DNA of 64,000 nt from Solea solea (Eukaryota > Chordata > Actinopteri > Pleuronectiformes > Soleidae), in the NCBI RefSeq assembly GCF_958295425.1, contig NC_081136.1, positions 3,381,311 to 3,445,310 on the forward strand. Reading direction: 5' to 3'. The translations under genes and the position numbers were made by a program. This document shows, one piece after another, positions 35,901-47,680 of the stretch (position 1 is the first letter of the stretch; every line of letters starts with the position of its first letter). The notes under the pieces were generated by a model. The model ran no database searches. It had not been told where the DNA came from and saw only the letters and a program-made list of their open reading frames with translations.

Positions 35901-38459
35901 GGGGGGCTGTGGCTGCAGTGGGCTCACAGGCTACACATCCATAACGACTACATTTTCAGAAATAATATTGATTGGGATTGGGTTATGCTGAACGGGTAAT
36001 CACAAGCAAAATTAGTACATTTTCATTTCATTTCAGAGCCTGCAATTTAGTTTGTACCTATTGCAGCGTCTGACCCAGGTCTTGGACTTTAATGCCAGTG
36101 AAAGACCTCCCAATCTTTCTTTCTTTCTTGACTGTCGTTAATCGTTAGCATTTCGATGCCGTCTCGCGTGGTAATCCATTTAGATTCAAAAGCTACAACT
36201 TGGTGATTGTTGAACTGAAGCTTCACTTAAAAATGAGTCAAGCTTGCAATAGATGTTTTCCTCAAATCAATCAATCCTCAAGAACCAGGTCTTCAATTTT
36301 GCCTGCCCAGACTTTAGAAACTAAAATGATCCAGCAGCATGTTTAAACATTTTTGGGGGCTCTAACACTGGCTTGGTTGAAAATAATGTACCTGGAGGAA
36401 GAGGTCGGCTCTGTGGTCTGCCTCTGGATTTTGGCTTGCTGGCTGAGCTTCTCCTTCAGGGCTGTCTGCACTTCAGCGGGAATGTCTGGAGATGTCTGGC
36501 TGATCTTCATGGCCGCCTCCAGAAGCTTGACAGAGCTGCGCCCGTTGGCCGTCACCTCTGGCGGATACTTCTTCTCCACCTCCGCCACTTTACACTTGGA
36601 GATAGGCGGGGAGCTGGGCGGAGGCGCCTCGGGGAAACCCACGTGAAGGCCGGCATTCTCCGCGTGTGCCGACAGAGCCTTGCTCCTCCAAATGGGCCAG
36701 CACAGCTTCCAAAAGACAAAGAGAGAGACTACCAACAAGGCGAGGCCACAGAAACCTACGACCACAGCAAGGAGACTAATAGAGATGTCTACACATAAGA
36801 ACCACAGGAGGACACGGAGAGGAAAAGGGGACAGGCAAGCCAGCGGGACAAAATAGGACAGACAAACATGCAAGGGAGAAAGAGAAAAAAGAAGAGAAAG
36901 CGAGCGGTAAGAAAGAGGGGGCAGCATGTGCACCTGTTTGATGAAGCAGGACAATGTGAAGTCATTTAAAAACACCGTCAAAAAGCAACATGTTCTACAA
37001 GGTCATACTGTGTCAGATCCTGGGCTCAAATCTTAAAAACGTCTGTCTTTGAAATGGTTATGGTTAAAGGTATCAGCACAACTGTGTTGGTAAGAGTTTG
37101 GTGGTTTAAAGCGTAAAAATGACAGACATCGGTGATAGTGATACTGGTATCAGATAAGAACAAGTGGTATCTAGCCCTCCCTAACATGTTTATGCCATAT
37201 TGTTTTATTATTTTGACCGATCGATTCATAATCGATGAGTCTGGCGATTGTTTCCTGATTAATCAATGAGTTGTTTGGTCCATAATGTGTCACGAAAAAT
37301 GTTGATCACTGTTTCCCAAACCTCCACATGATCGTCAAATTTCTAATCAGTTTTACTGGTTTATTTGTTGTATAGAACAGTGGTTCTCAAAGATAATTTG
37401 CTCTCTCATCATCCTCATCTTCCTCACATATACATCACACACTGGTGTAGTGACATTAGAGGGAGCAAGCGATAAGATGACCCTTATTATAAGTATTTCA
37501 TTCATTTTGTTATAGAACACTGTTTTTGATTCTCCTCCAAGTGCCACCGGTGTGCCACCAGTTGTATGTAGTACCACAGTTTGAGAACCATGGGTATATA
37601 GCAAAGAAGCCATAAAATAACCATAACATTCACATTTATTAAGCTGAAAACCCTATAAAAAGCTTTTTTTGAGGATTAAAATAAACACTCAAACTCCGTT
37701 TCAATAATAGAAATGGACAATTAATTAAGTAATCGAATAATCATGGCATTTCTACTCCTCTGAAATAATTGAACCGGATTTATGAAGTATGAACATATTT
37801 TCCCTCATAATTAGCACTGTTTCTGGTGCCAGCGTGAATTCCTGTAACATTTCACCATCCACTGCAAACATTTCATCACATCTTGATCTTCACATGTATT
37901 TTGCTCCTGCTCGTGATGCAATTTTGATTTTTTTGCAGTTTCCTCCTCCGCCCACCTGCTCTGTGCACATGTTTGGATTCACAAGTTTGCAACAGAGCTT
38001 CGTACATGCAGGATTATAAAATAATATTCCTTTTTCTAATTGAATTCAAACGATTTCTACGTGTAAACACGAGAGAAAGGCAGGCGGCTGCTGCGATGTC
38101 TTCAGCGCATCCACTTGTTGCTGCTGCTTCTCCATCACTTTGCAGTGAGCTGCGTAACAGGTGGAGAATTCACTAAGTTTTACGCGGATAGAGAATAAAG
38201 TGCAGCCTCTTTTCTTTCTTTCTTTTTTGCTGCTGCTACACATAAAAAGAAAAGGTTTGTTGGGGTAAATAAGAGAAAAGAGGAGGAAAAAAAGTGTCTT
38301 TCTTCATTTACCTGCATATCCTTTACCTGGTATGTTGCTCTCCAGCGGGAATATGTCCGAGCATTTCTCCCGGTCTACGTGTCCCGTGAGACAAAGTTCC
38401 GTAACGATCTGGAGCGCCCTCTGGCACAAGGGGATGCTGTCCTCGGCGCGGACACTCAT
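26841..38459 (-). CDS. syt10: synaptotagmin-10 (seven coding exons)
   Basis: Coding exons on the minus strand are 38459-38327, 36788-36392, 33094-32533, 30745-30625, 29986-29815, 29591-29462 and 26912-26841. They join in frame through GT-AG introns into 528 residues (human SYT10: 523). SYT10 is a vesicle membrane Ca2+ sensor of the SYT3/5/6/10 group, known in neurons to drive IGF-1 exocytosis. Cys12, Cys23 and Cys33 match the N-terminal cysteine cluster that gives disulphide dimers in this group. One membrane span covers about 50-71. C2A begins near 237 and carries Asp267, 273, 325, 327 and 333. C2B carries Asp399, 405, 459 and 461, with Glu467 at the fifth site as in this group. A polybasic stretch follows at 417-428 and WHAL at 500-503. 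The N-terminus and the [14 protein letters not shown] tail distinguish it from SYT6 and SYT3. Confidence 0.95.
29098..29222 (-). repeat. SINE-like fragment in syt10 intron 6
   Basis: On the minus strand it holds a B-box-like GGTTTGACACC. On the plus strand it has the widespread teleost phrases CAACATGTAGACGAG and AAGACGACCTGCTCTACCACC. It resembles a decayed tRNA-related repeat, similar to that at 14275. Confidence 0.5.
29462..29591 (-). CDS. syt10: syt10 coding exon 6 (end of C2B)
   Basis: Encodes residues 463-505, [10 protein letters not shown] to WHALGE. The acceptor is CTGCTAACAG and the donor GAG/GTACAG. Without splicing, the frame runs three more codons to a TGA at 29452-29450. Confidence 0.9.
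29815..29986 (-). CDS. syt10: syt10 coding exon 5 (C2B core)
   Basis: Encodes residues 405-462, [11 protein letters not shown] through the polybasic [13 protein letters not shown] to VMDYDR. The acceptor is TCTCCCAG and the donor CG/GTGAGT. It holds three of the C2B Ca2+-ligand aspartates. Confidence 0.93.
30625..30745 (-). CDS. syt10: syt10 coding exon 4 (start of C2B)
   Basis: Encodes residues 365-404, [20 protein letters not shown] and [13 protein letters not shown], plus the first base of Asp405. The acceptor is TTGTCATTCAG and the donor TCAG/GTAACC. Confidence 0.93.
32533..33094 (-). CDS. syt10: syt10 coding exon 3 (linker and C2A)
   Basis: Encodes residues 178-364: the [12 protein letters not shown] linker, [19 protein letters not shown], and the whole C2A domain with [11 protein letters not shown] and [17 protein letters not shown]. 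The acceptor is TTTTCAACAG and the donor ACA/GTGAGT. Confidence 0.95.
33095..36391 (-). other. syt10 intron 2 with repeats
   Basis: Holds two copies of a repeat containing GGGAAAATAAGCCTCT, at about 34305-34395 and 34683-34760 and in the same orientation. An 18-nt G run lies at 35889-35906, close to other C/G runs at 35670-35685. No additional exon was seen. Confidence 0.6.
36392..36788 (-). CDS. syt10: syt10 coding exon 2 (transmembrane segment)
   Basis: Encodes residues 45-177: [20 protein letters not shown] and [11 protein letters not shown] form the membrane span and its cytosolic edge, followed by the spacer with [20 protein letters not shown] and [11 protein letters not shown]. The acceptor is TTATGTGTAG and the donor CCAG/GTACAT. 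The open frame upstream of 36788 is intron. Confidence 0.95.
37212..37760. mobile_element. GATTAATCG-type MITE interrupted by a second MITE
   Basis: The outer element (about 37212-37370 and 37605-37760) shows GACCGATCGATTCATAATCG, TTTGGTCCATAATGTGTCA and ACATTCACATTTATTAAGCT, in the order of the common teleost repeat. The inner one (about 37378-37592) has inverted ends CAGTGGTTCTCAAA and TTTGAGAACCATG. It lies in syt10 intron 1. Confidence 0.65.
38327..38459 (-). CDS. syt10: syt10 coding exon 1 (N-terminus)
   Basis: Encodes residues 1-44, [20 protein letters not shown] to SNIP, plus one base of Asp45. The ATG at 38459-38457 is chosen by alignment with human SYT10 (same spacing to LCQ.AL.IVTELC) and has a purine at -3. 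The frame stays open upstream to 38657, with another ATG at 38513, but that sequence is GC-rich and unlike the family. The donor is CCAG/GTAAAG. Confidence 0.92.
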
Positions 38460-38720
38460 GTCTCTCCTGTTAAGCCATTGCACGCCGGAGGATCCGGGAG
38501 GGCGGCGACTCATTTGGGCGCCTTTTCTATGCGCCGCAGAGTGCGGCGTGTCCGCGGAAGACGGCAGCGACGCGCGCCGCGTCCTGATCCATGTCCTGCG
38601 CGCAACGAGGGAGCGACTGCGGCCAAAACGCGCTCTGCTCGTCCTTCGTTTGGACAAACAGGCAGCAGCAGCAGCAACAGGAGTCCAACCCTCCAGGAGC
38701 TGTGCGCAGTAGGCTGTGCC
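38460..38720 (-). promoter_or_regulatory. syt10 CpG-rich 5' UTR and promoter region
   Basis: GC- and CpG-rich (for example GACGCGCGCCGCG near 38570-38582), in contrast to the A/T-rich surroundings, as expected of a CpG-island promoter. No TATA box was recognised. Transcription start is not determinable from sequence alone. Confidence 0.5.
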
Positions 38721-39980
38721 AAACCACAGTAACGGGATTACTTATTCTAGTAATGACTGGAGTGTTTCACCTTGTGTCCCCGCCTCACACACACACACTC
38801 CACTGCTGCCAAAACCCCAACAGGCTTTCATCCTCTGTGACCCTGAATGTTAACAATCGTGCAAAATAAGTCATCATCTCCCCCCCCCCCCTTGCACTTG
38901 TTATTCCCACATGTAGATGATTAAGCATCAGCTACCATTTAACACCAGGAGTCAAGTCACTGATGCAACAGGGGAATCAATCCAGACTCAGCAAGTCTGT
39001 GAAAAATGTAAAGAGCTTTTCAGTCAGGGGGGAAGAGAGAGGTTCAGGTGGGGGGAAAAAAAACCATGCCTCCTCGTAATTATTTATTAAAAACACATCA
39101 GAGAGGCAAATCTTGTACTTATTACTAATTTATTTTACCAGGTTTTTGTTTTATTTTTGTTCATTAATACGAGCCAAGCAAACACTGAGCTGTTTTTTCT
39201 TTTTTTTATTTCCAAATTTCACATTTAGAACATTTTTTTTTGCTTTTTCATCAGATTGCCTCTTGGTTGTGTTGAAAAAAAGGACATAAGACACTCTGTG
39301 CTGCACATTCTTGTAGCCTCTGTATATACGTTTTAACATAGTTATGGAGAAAAAAAGCAGCCTAAATGCTCTGTGTTCTAATTAAAGGTGATTATGTCAG
39401 AAATGTATTATACAAAAGACTTAAAATGACAATGATATGTCATCAGAAACAAAGGCCTCACTGGTGCTGGCACTATATTCACAAAAAAAAAGATCTTAAT
39501 TTGTCCGTCACAAACTCTGATTATGTTTTTTGTTTGGTGTTTTGATCTCTTTCGCCATCCGCTGCCAACCATCCAATAGTGCACGCAGCCAGTAAAACTT
39601 AAAGCCTATCCCTGAAGTTCTGCAGTGGAAATGTGTTCAATTATAGACGACTTAAAGTTTAGAAATTCTGTGTAGGAAGTCTGGAACAACCTGTGTCGCT
39701 CCTCAGCAGTGGTAGAATTCAGCTTTGAAAAAAAAAAGTACCTTCACTTCATGCAGAAGAATCCACCGTGGGTGTGCAGAGAAAGCATCAATGTGTTCAC
39801 CTTGTTAATATTTCAACAGATGAATTGCTTCTGTAATATCAGTTTTTTTTCATAGTAAGTTACCGTTAATGTCAGGAACACAGGAGTCAATGTTGGATCT
39901 TTCATTTTTCTCCGTATTATCATTACTGTCGTCCAACTTTTTGATTTCTCTTTTGTGATTGCTATACATAAGGTCTCGGC
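38721..39980. other. intergenic upstream of syt10
   Basis: No gene seen. There is a C run near 38880-38891 and several A/T runs. Confidence 0.4.
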
Positions 39981-40386
39981 CAGCATGTCTATGTGGACCC
40001 CATAAGGGTTATATTTGGGCTGACAATATGGGTCCCAGGGGGGTTTTGTCCATGGATTCTATCGTATTTGCCCCACCTGTATTTGCATACCGTATCCAGT
40101 TAGTACCCTTTCCAGGCTACCTGTCTCAACAAAACATCAGGTTTTGTTTGAGGATAGACTGCGGGGCGTTGAAGAAACGGCGGTCAAATGGGAGTTCGCC
40201 CAGTCAGCGGATGGAACGGTTGGGGCCGCAACGCTAAAAAAAAACAACTACCGTACCGCACCAAATCGAATCGTTCCACTCAGTATAACATGAGCCCCAT
40301 ATTGGAAGCCCATGTGGGCAAACACGGGTTAGGACCCATATTGTCACCCCAAATATAAGCCTAATGGGGCCCACATGGACAAGCTG
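39981..40386. mobile_element. MITE-like element with 55-bp inverted repeats
   Basis: The arm 39981-40035 is inverted at 40332-40386 with about 49 of 55 positions matching (cores TTATATTTGGG and TGACAATATGGGTCC). The 296-bp interior shows no transposase. A target duplication is not clear; the superfamily is unassigned. Confidence 0.75.
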
Positions 40387-41229
40387 TCTGGTGTACAACA
40401 AGAGAAGAATCAGTCACTGTATTAGTCCATACCGGCCCCCAAGACAAGTATTATACCTGAGAGAGTTCTCTTTCCCATGGTGGATTATTCCCCCGCTGCC
40501 TCAGATCTTCTCACATGAGGGTTATGAATCCACGAGGAGCCGTCTCCTAGACACCAGTCCATATGTTGTCACTGAGCTGCGAGTTAATGCTCTTTATTTG
40601 TGTCGAGAGTAGCAGTGTATGGAGAAACAGAACAATGAGTCTGCTGCAAAAAAATCATCTGCATGTTAAAATGCATTTTACCAGCAGTTACATCTTTCTA
40701 ATTGGTATACCTGAAAAGAGGGAGTGCAGTTAGTCAGTTTTCAATTCAAACTTGTTGCCACGAGAAAAGTAATCACTGCACACACTGTGTGGATTTATGT
40801 TACGCTTTCCAACACAAGGAAAGACACACACACACAAAAATTTAAATCACTGAGTGTGATTCGAAGTGACACAATTTAGCAGTTATCCTGTCAGAGCTGA
40901 TTTACATCATAATCATGTCTGCATTGCAGTGTTGTGAAAAATAAGTGCAGTCAAGAGAAATTAAAGTTGGACAAAAAGCAAAAAAAAAAGACTTAACAAC
41001 TTCCTCAACTGGTGCTTAAGAAATGTTGCTTCAGGGAAAAGTATCAAACATTATATTCTTCTGTATATGCATAGTCACAGTTGTTTTGGGTACAAATATG
41101 GGTTGAGCACTGCATTCACACGTACGTGGGGGAGCCTCGAACTGAAATGCTTCCCAATTTTCTGTAAATGGGGCTCCATCAAAGTCCATCGAGTGTGAGA
41201 TTGGCCGGAGAATATTGTGTTCGCTCTAC
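40387..41229. other. intergenic, nothing recognised
   Basis: Short open frames only, without homology. A short CA repeat lies near 40826-40836. Confidence 0.4.
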
Positions 41230-41633
41230 CACACTGTTGTGATGAAAAGGGAGCTGAGTCAAAAGGCAAAGCTCTCAATCTCCAGGATGATCTTCATTCC
41301 TATCCTCACCTCTTGTCTTGCGATGGGTGGCTGGGGTCTCCCTTAGAGAGAGAGGGTGAGAAGCTCAGCCATCCAGGAAAGACTTGGGCTAGAGTGCAAG
41401 TGGAGGTGGTTCAGGCACCTGGTAAGGATGCCACCAGGGCGCCTTCTTAGGGAGGTGTTCCTGGCATGTCCAATTGGGAGGAGATCTAGAGGACCAAGGA
41501 CTAGGTGGAGAGATTATATCTCCTCACTGGCCTGGGAGCACCTGGGCTGGACGATGTTACCAGGGAAAGGAAAGTCTGTTACCCCCGCGACCCGATCTTG
41601 GATACGTGGTCGACGATGAATGGATGGATGAGG
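41230..41633 (+). mobile_element. 5'-truncated Rex3-like (RTE) LINE 3' end
   Basis: Contains the end of the reverse transcriptase frame, with residues RWFRHLVRMPPGRLLREVFL and RTRWRDYISSLAWEHLG. It finishes in GATGAATGGATGGATG near 41616-41632, the GATG tail typical of Rex3. The left part (GAGCTGAGTCAAAAGGCAAAG) is an earlier RT region joined by internal deletion. Frameshifts and truncation make it inactive. Confidence 0.8.
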
Positions 41634-44019
41634 CTACATCACGCTTTGCCAAACTGCTTGACTTTGCAGAAAAAAGTTGAGAAACATTTGTCTTTTCAAG
41701 TGGCAGCTCAAGCAGAACACAGGATATCGTCCAAACGCCGATTCTCCACATCGCTCGTATTGTGTCAGGCAGATTGTACCCAACGATGCTGCCATTTACT
41801 TGGCAACATGAGCTAGCCTCGCCCCTCCAGTTGCCAGTTGTGATGTTGTGATAAGATCACTGCTTGGGACTTGTTGCCCAGTCGTGCCTGTAGTTACAAA
41901 GCAACCACCCCTTTGTGGGATAAAGAAAATCTGAATCAAATTCCTCACCAATGGATTCGGAAGCTTCTTCTGGAAGATGGATGTTCACATCTTATTTAAG
42001 AGTTGTGACTGTCTCACATCAGAAAATATTGATTTTTTTTTGAGCCAATCTGTAAATGTCTTTGGGAGACGATCAGAAGAGATTGCTTCCCGCCACGTTG
42101 CGGTGTCTGATCAACGGTGCTTATGTCTCTGTCTGGAGGGCGACTCCAAATTACATTTTTCATCATAGGATTCAAAGGAGTTGTTGTTTTTTAGGAGACG
42201 TGAACGCCACCTGGCACTCAATCAAGATTTCCCCCTTCATCAAATGTTCGCGTTCATGTGTTGGTTTTGTGATTGTTTTTGTCCTCATGAGACAGAATTG
42301 TCATATACATCATAGACTATGTTGCACAGTCACCCAAAACAAGGACAAAAAAGAGTAAAATCATAATTCCAAAGTGTCCAAATACCCACCTGGAAATCCT
42401 GTGGAAGTCCTACCCAGCAATTTACATACTGGCCTAAATCATTACTTTCTTATTTCATGATACCTGTAAATCTCACTGGATTGAAATTTCCCTTTGGCAC
42501 ACGCGGTGGATACATGTCAGAAAGTAACTGTGTGAAAACTGAGATTGTTAAGGCTTCTGTGCAGACGCGCCGAGTAAATGCACTCCCAAGGCTAAACTGA
42601 ACAAAAACCTGACAAGATCTTCAACAAATGTTCCCGCTGCCGCAGAGAAAGTGAGCATTTTGTCAGTAAAACTTAACTAAACCAGGTCGTATCATCGCTC
42701 TCTGTATTTTTGGAGAATGCCAAATTGTCACGGTAAAGGTTGGTGAGCAAGTGGCCACGGAAGGAGTCGAAATAGGGAAAGTGTTCATCTGCGTGGTAGA
42801 AGGTACAAAATGTTTGCTTTCTTTAAAGACTCTTGACTGAATCACATGTCGCCATTGTGCGTTTCTATGAAGCTCTGACTGGTGTGATGTCAAAATCACA
42901 CGTCTACAGACGTGCACATCAACGTGATCGTGCTCTGATGATGAAGATTTCCTGGTTATGAGTGTGGTTAAGTTTAGGCATAAAAAAGCACCTAGTTAAG
43001 GCATCGTTGGGTTAAAATATGATGATGGAATATTGTGATATTATTTAAGATAATTTTGCCCACAGTTGTTTTTTTTCCCCCAGAAAGTTTGACTTATTTT
43101 CCGTATTATTGCTCCGGTCCTGACCAGAGCAGATGCTCAGTGTCCCCCAGGCTACTGAGCACCCATGAAATTCATCTGTACAGAATGTACAAATGTGACA
43201 TTTCCCAGCGTTTACTGGAAAAATAAAATACCAATATTCTTTTCTGGGAGACCAAGGGTGACGCCGATTAAATAATGTCTTGTTAGGAGAGGTTTTCGGG
43301 CGTTAAGCTGTCCGACTTTGACTCAAATTAGACAAGAAATGTGTTTCTAACCTTCCGTGTCGTGATGTTGTTATTATGACATGTCGGCGGTGGAGGATTG
43401 TTATGGCGACAGGCCTGATTTGAGTCCGCCTCATCAGCTGACAGTCAGGGACACGGCGAGTGAGAAATGATTTGATAATTAACATTCATGAGCGGGAACG
43501 TGGGCGACTTCCAGCACCGCTGCGCCGCTGCCCAAAACACCATAACACACCCTGCAGCGGCGACAACACTGCGATTACAGCCGTAATTGATTATTTTGGA
43601 GAAAGTGAGAGCATCATTAGGGATCTGAATGCATCAGCACATCTTGGGGCCAGAGAGTCAGTCTGCTGTGGTCGTCCACAAAAGTAAATCACTATAAAAA
43701 AAAAAAAAACACAATTAAAGGTGACACGGGGGTTTTAATCTTGGGAGTTTGAGCGAGTTTGTGTCGTCGTGTTGTTGTGCGAGAGACGGAGGATCCGTTT
43801 GTTCGCCAAACACTTCGCCGACACCTTTGCTGCCGCCATGGTTGACTCCTAAAAACACAGTCTCACATTGTCTTGTTGAGGTTGAAGTCGGCAACGCTTG
43901 GATTTCAGCAAACAGTGGAAGATCATAATATACTGATTATACTGGAAGGTACATCTTATGAAGCTGTGCATGTATTTTAAACCTTAAAGCGTTGCTTATT
44001 AAAACTCAGTTGGACAGAT
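41634..44019. other. intergenic, nothing recognised
   Basis: No gene, RNA or clear repeat was identified; open frames up to 100 codons lack homology. Confidence 0.35.
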
Positions 44020-44400
44020 ATCGTCATGAAGCGCTGTATGATTGTCTCGCAATATATCGACTATCACAGAATTGTTGTATCGTGATATTATTGGTATTGT
44101 GGACCGTGTGTCGCATCGTGAGGTACCACGCGACTCCCACCCCTATTCAACAGCCTGTGTGATGCGTTCACTGTCCTGTCGTAAATAGTGAAACCCTGCT
44201 TCTAAACAGGAAACACGGAGATCTGTTTCCACTTTATTATCCCTTGTTCTTACAGGTTATACATCTATTTAGAACAGGTTTACACAATAAAGCAAAGCAC
44301 CCTTTGAATTCACCCTCTTTTATAGGGGTGGGTTTCGCCGGAGACGCCACCATTCGAGATTATCACGATATTTAAGTCACCATATGATATTGTCGCAAAC
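44020..44400. repeat. hAT-like repeat remnants rich in GATATCG-type sequence
   Basis: CAATATATCGACTATCAC and GTATCGTGATATTATTGG at 44050-44095, then AGGGGTGGGTTTCGCC and GATTATCACGATATTTAAG near 44325-44375. This phrasing is common to teleost hAT-derived MITEs. Boundaries are uncertain. Confidence 0.35.
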
Positions 44401-46640
44401 AAACATGAACCACAAAAATCCAAATACACAAATTGCAAAGAAAATATCAAAAAAAATATTAGTCAGACTAACACAATAGTTTTTTAAACGTTTCTCTCTT
44501 TTAAGCATCTTTTAAACGTCCTTATGGTCTGTTTGAGGCATCACACAGAGCACTTCAGCTCGTGTCCGTCCCACACAAGTTCACTGCAAGAGACAATGAG
44601 AGACGTTTAATATCCCCTCTGCGTGAGAAGACGAGACAACGTCTCTTTCATTTCTTTCTTCTTCCTCTTCTCCTCCCCCGTGCTGCTCTGATTAAATCGC
44701 AGGTTTCTCCTAACGCCGTTTAATTAAAGGTTAACTGCCGGGTCTGCGATCACATCTATGGTCAGGCGTCTTTCACTCTGCCACACTGCTGCTGCTCATG
44801 CTGCTGCTGCTCATGCTTCATATGAATAATGGCTGTTACGCAGCACGTAGCATGCATGTAATCGCTCGTAACTGCAGGTCGCTGCACCGATAGTCCACGC
44901 TGTGACAAAAGCACGACGTCTCTTTTGTCCGACTCCCTTTTTTCCCCTGTTTTATTCATTGTTTATTAACAATGAAGCAACTGTGCCTTTCTGCACTAGT
45001 ATTCTGCATTAATTTCACCCCCAGTGTGATGCTTTTTATGTTATTTTCCTTATATATACATATTATTTACTTAAATTCTGAACTCAGTGTCACTAAATTT
45101 AATTAAAAAACAGATTATTCAGGACACCTCGCCGTGTCCCGTTGTCTTAATCCTATAATTCCGTTGAATAATAGCTCTAAAGTTAACGGTGAGTAATTAC
45201 CGTTTGCCTTTTGGTGCCGTTCTTCAAACTGTCAACGCGCCGTGTACTGTAGCTTAAACCATAATATGTGTAAAAATGTTTATTATTAGTGTGTGTTTGA
45301 AATGTGTAATATTGTCAATTATGTGTAAGAGTGATACATTTTAAACTGTGCGTTTGTATGTGTGAAATGTGTATACATTTAAATGAAACCTGCGTCCATG
45401 ATGGAAACAAAATGAAATAATGAGCGGCCAATCTTTACCGCCTCCCTGTCACTGGCGAGCACACACTTCCACTTACACACACTTCCACTTCCACACACTC
45501 TTACACTTCCACACACGCCTCACTGGGATGTTCAGAACAATTACCTCTGCCTCGCTGCCACTCAGGAACCCTCAGGTGAAGTCATTATCTTAACCAGAAG
45601 CTGCTCATTGCAGTCACAATTAATTCACATTAACGGTGGAGCCTGGACCACCAGGGTCATCTGGATACATGACTCCAATCACACTCATTACTGGACAAGG
45701 CAAGGTCCCCCTTTTTTTTTAAAAAAGAAATAATAATTTTATTACTATTATTGTTATTCCTCCTGTTACAGCGCTGCTACAAAAGCTAAAAGGCACTTTT
45801 GGAAGGCTGCTGTCTAAAAGAGCCTGTAATCAAATCGATGTGAGTGGTAGGGACATTAAAAGTGCTTTTCAAATACAAAGTTAGTGTGTAATTTTCAATT
45901 TTTAGATGTGAACAGAGTTAAGACGTCAGGTATGTTAAAAAATAAGTCGAAAATCCAGGTCCTCAATATGGATCTAATACTTTCTGACCCACTGACGGTA
46001 AAAAGGGTCGGAGTTTCGGTTTCTACACTGGCCTGTGAATTATTTATCCATTTTTTGTATTCATCTCTCAATTTAATTATGAATAAAATCAGTAATAATA
46101 ATAATTACACACTGAATACAGCAGGGAACATTACATTTTCTCGCAGAGACACTTTTTTTGAATTTTTGAAATAGAAAGTCGCACCTCAGGACTCTGTAAT
46201 CATGATAATCAATGCGCTCTCTGCAATCACAACTCTGATTAAATGCCCAGCAGTGGCGATCGTTTCCAGGCTCGGCTGAACTTAGCGTTGGCGACTCGAG
46301 TGTTTTTCACTTTGATTGTTTCAGGGTTAAAACACCAGCTGTGAGCTTTGTTCTTACGACTATTCTATGTGTTTGGAAAAAGAAAATAACGTAAAAAAAA
46401 AACAAAAAAAAACAAACCCAAAAACAAACTGTTTTTCTCCTAAAAGCTGCATCTGCGCATTTGTTAGAAGATTATCAAGACAATGTTCTCAGTTTCATAT
46501 TTAACTTTAACAACGCTTTCTCTCCAGGTGATGAAAATAACAAATGTTACTGTATAATTCATGGCATTCAATTATTATTTTAATATCTCCTCCACAGTGA
46601 TTCAATTTTAAAATGATCTCCTGGAACCTGGGACTCTATA
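44401..46640. other. intergenic, nothing recognised
   Basis: A/T-rich, with a short direct repeat of GCTGCTGCTCAT near 44789-44815 and CACTTCCAC repeats around 45465-45510. No gene supported. Confidence 0.35.
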
Positions 46641-46862
46641 ACACACACACACACACACACGCGTACACATTATAATAATAATAATGCCATATATGCTGCC
46701 TGTTTTTAATGTAACACTTGTGTGGTTTATATATAAAGAAGGGGAAATAACATTGTGTTTTAACGAGAAGTAATAATTCAAATCTTTTATTTAAACAAGC
46801 CTTTATACACGCATATACATACTGTGTATATATATATATATATATATATACATATATATATA
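46641..46862. repeat. CA and TA microsatellites
   Basis: (CA)n at 46641-46660 and (TA)n at about 46825-46862. Confidence 0.85.
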
Positions 46863-47010
46863 GTTTAAGGTGGAGACATGTTTTAAGGTCAGGGGTCAGG
46901 GTTAGGATTAGGCCAGTAGTAATTATTATGGTTAAGGTCATCCAGGAGATGAATGTAAGTCAATGCAGTGTCCTCTGAAGTGATGGAAACCAGTGTGTGT
47001 GTGTGACTCA
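46863..47010. repeat. GGTTAGGG-containing teleost dispersed repeat, copy 1
   Basis: AGGTCAGGGGTCAGGGTTAGG is followed by TGGTTAAGGTCATCCAGGAG, GAATGTAAGTCAATGCAGTG and a TGTGTGTG tail. The same order of phrases occurs at 59395-59860, so these are two copies of one dispersed family. Confidence 0.65.
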
Positions 47011-47211
47011 TACATACTTGGGGGAAGACACACACGCACACACACACGTATGCAATTATTTCCACTCTTTCTTTCTTTTCTTTTTTTTACTGTCTGCAGA
47101 TATTACTCCGACACACATTCACAATTCAGTGAGCCGGCCTCTGGTTTAGGTGTTGTCATGGTTACCTGGATGTTCGATCGCTACCCAGCTGGACCATAGA
47201 GACTCTCTCCC

Positions 47212-47237
<26 letters not shown>
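47212..47237. repeat. CT microsatellite
   Basis: An almost uninterrupted (CT)n run. Confidence 0.8.
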
Positions 47238-47242
<5 letters not shown>

Positions 47243-47454
47243 ACTCACAGAGCTATAATTAAACACAATAGAGCAAACAAAAGACAGCATTTTAATCTCT
47301 CTCAGCGGTGGTGGTGGTGATATTGTGGATATTGCGAGGTGTGGACCAACTTGACAAACTCTGATCCTGTGGAGGAAAAAGTGAGATCAGAGATTTACTC
47401 TGGGTTCTTAATGGCTCTGTTAGTCTATACGAATGATCTTATGACTGGGAATAA

Positions 47455-47680
47455 ATCTGCCTCCTTTTTATCACATAATTATGACTTTTTATCTCATCAT
47501 TTCAACTTTTCTTCTCATAACTTCAACTTTTATCTCATAATTATGACTTTTTATCTCATCATTTCGACTTTTTATCTCATCATTTCGACTTTTTAATCTC
47601 ATATTTATGACTTTATTTCATAATTATGACATTTCAGCTCATCATTTTGACTTTTTATCTCATAATTATGTCTTACTTTG
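47455..47680. repeat. minisatellite, about 20-22-bp unit
   Basis: Ten or so degenerate units of ATCTCATAATTATGACTTTTT, with CATCATTTCGAC and CATCATTTCAAC variants. Confidence 0.8.

Noticed and set aside
38460..38657. N-terminal extension of syt10 from ATGs at 38513 or 38657
   Set aside because: The added GC-rich, Arg-rich residues do not resemble the family; alignment to human SYT10 places the start at 38459.
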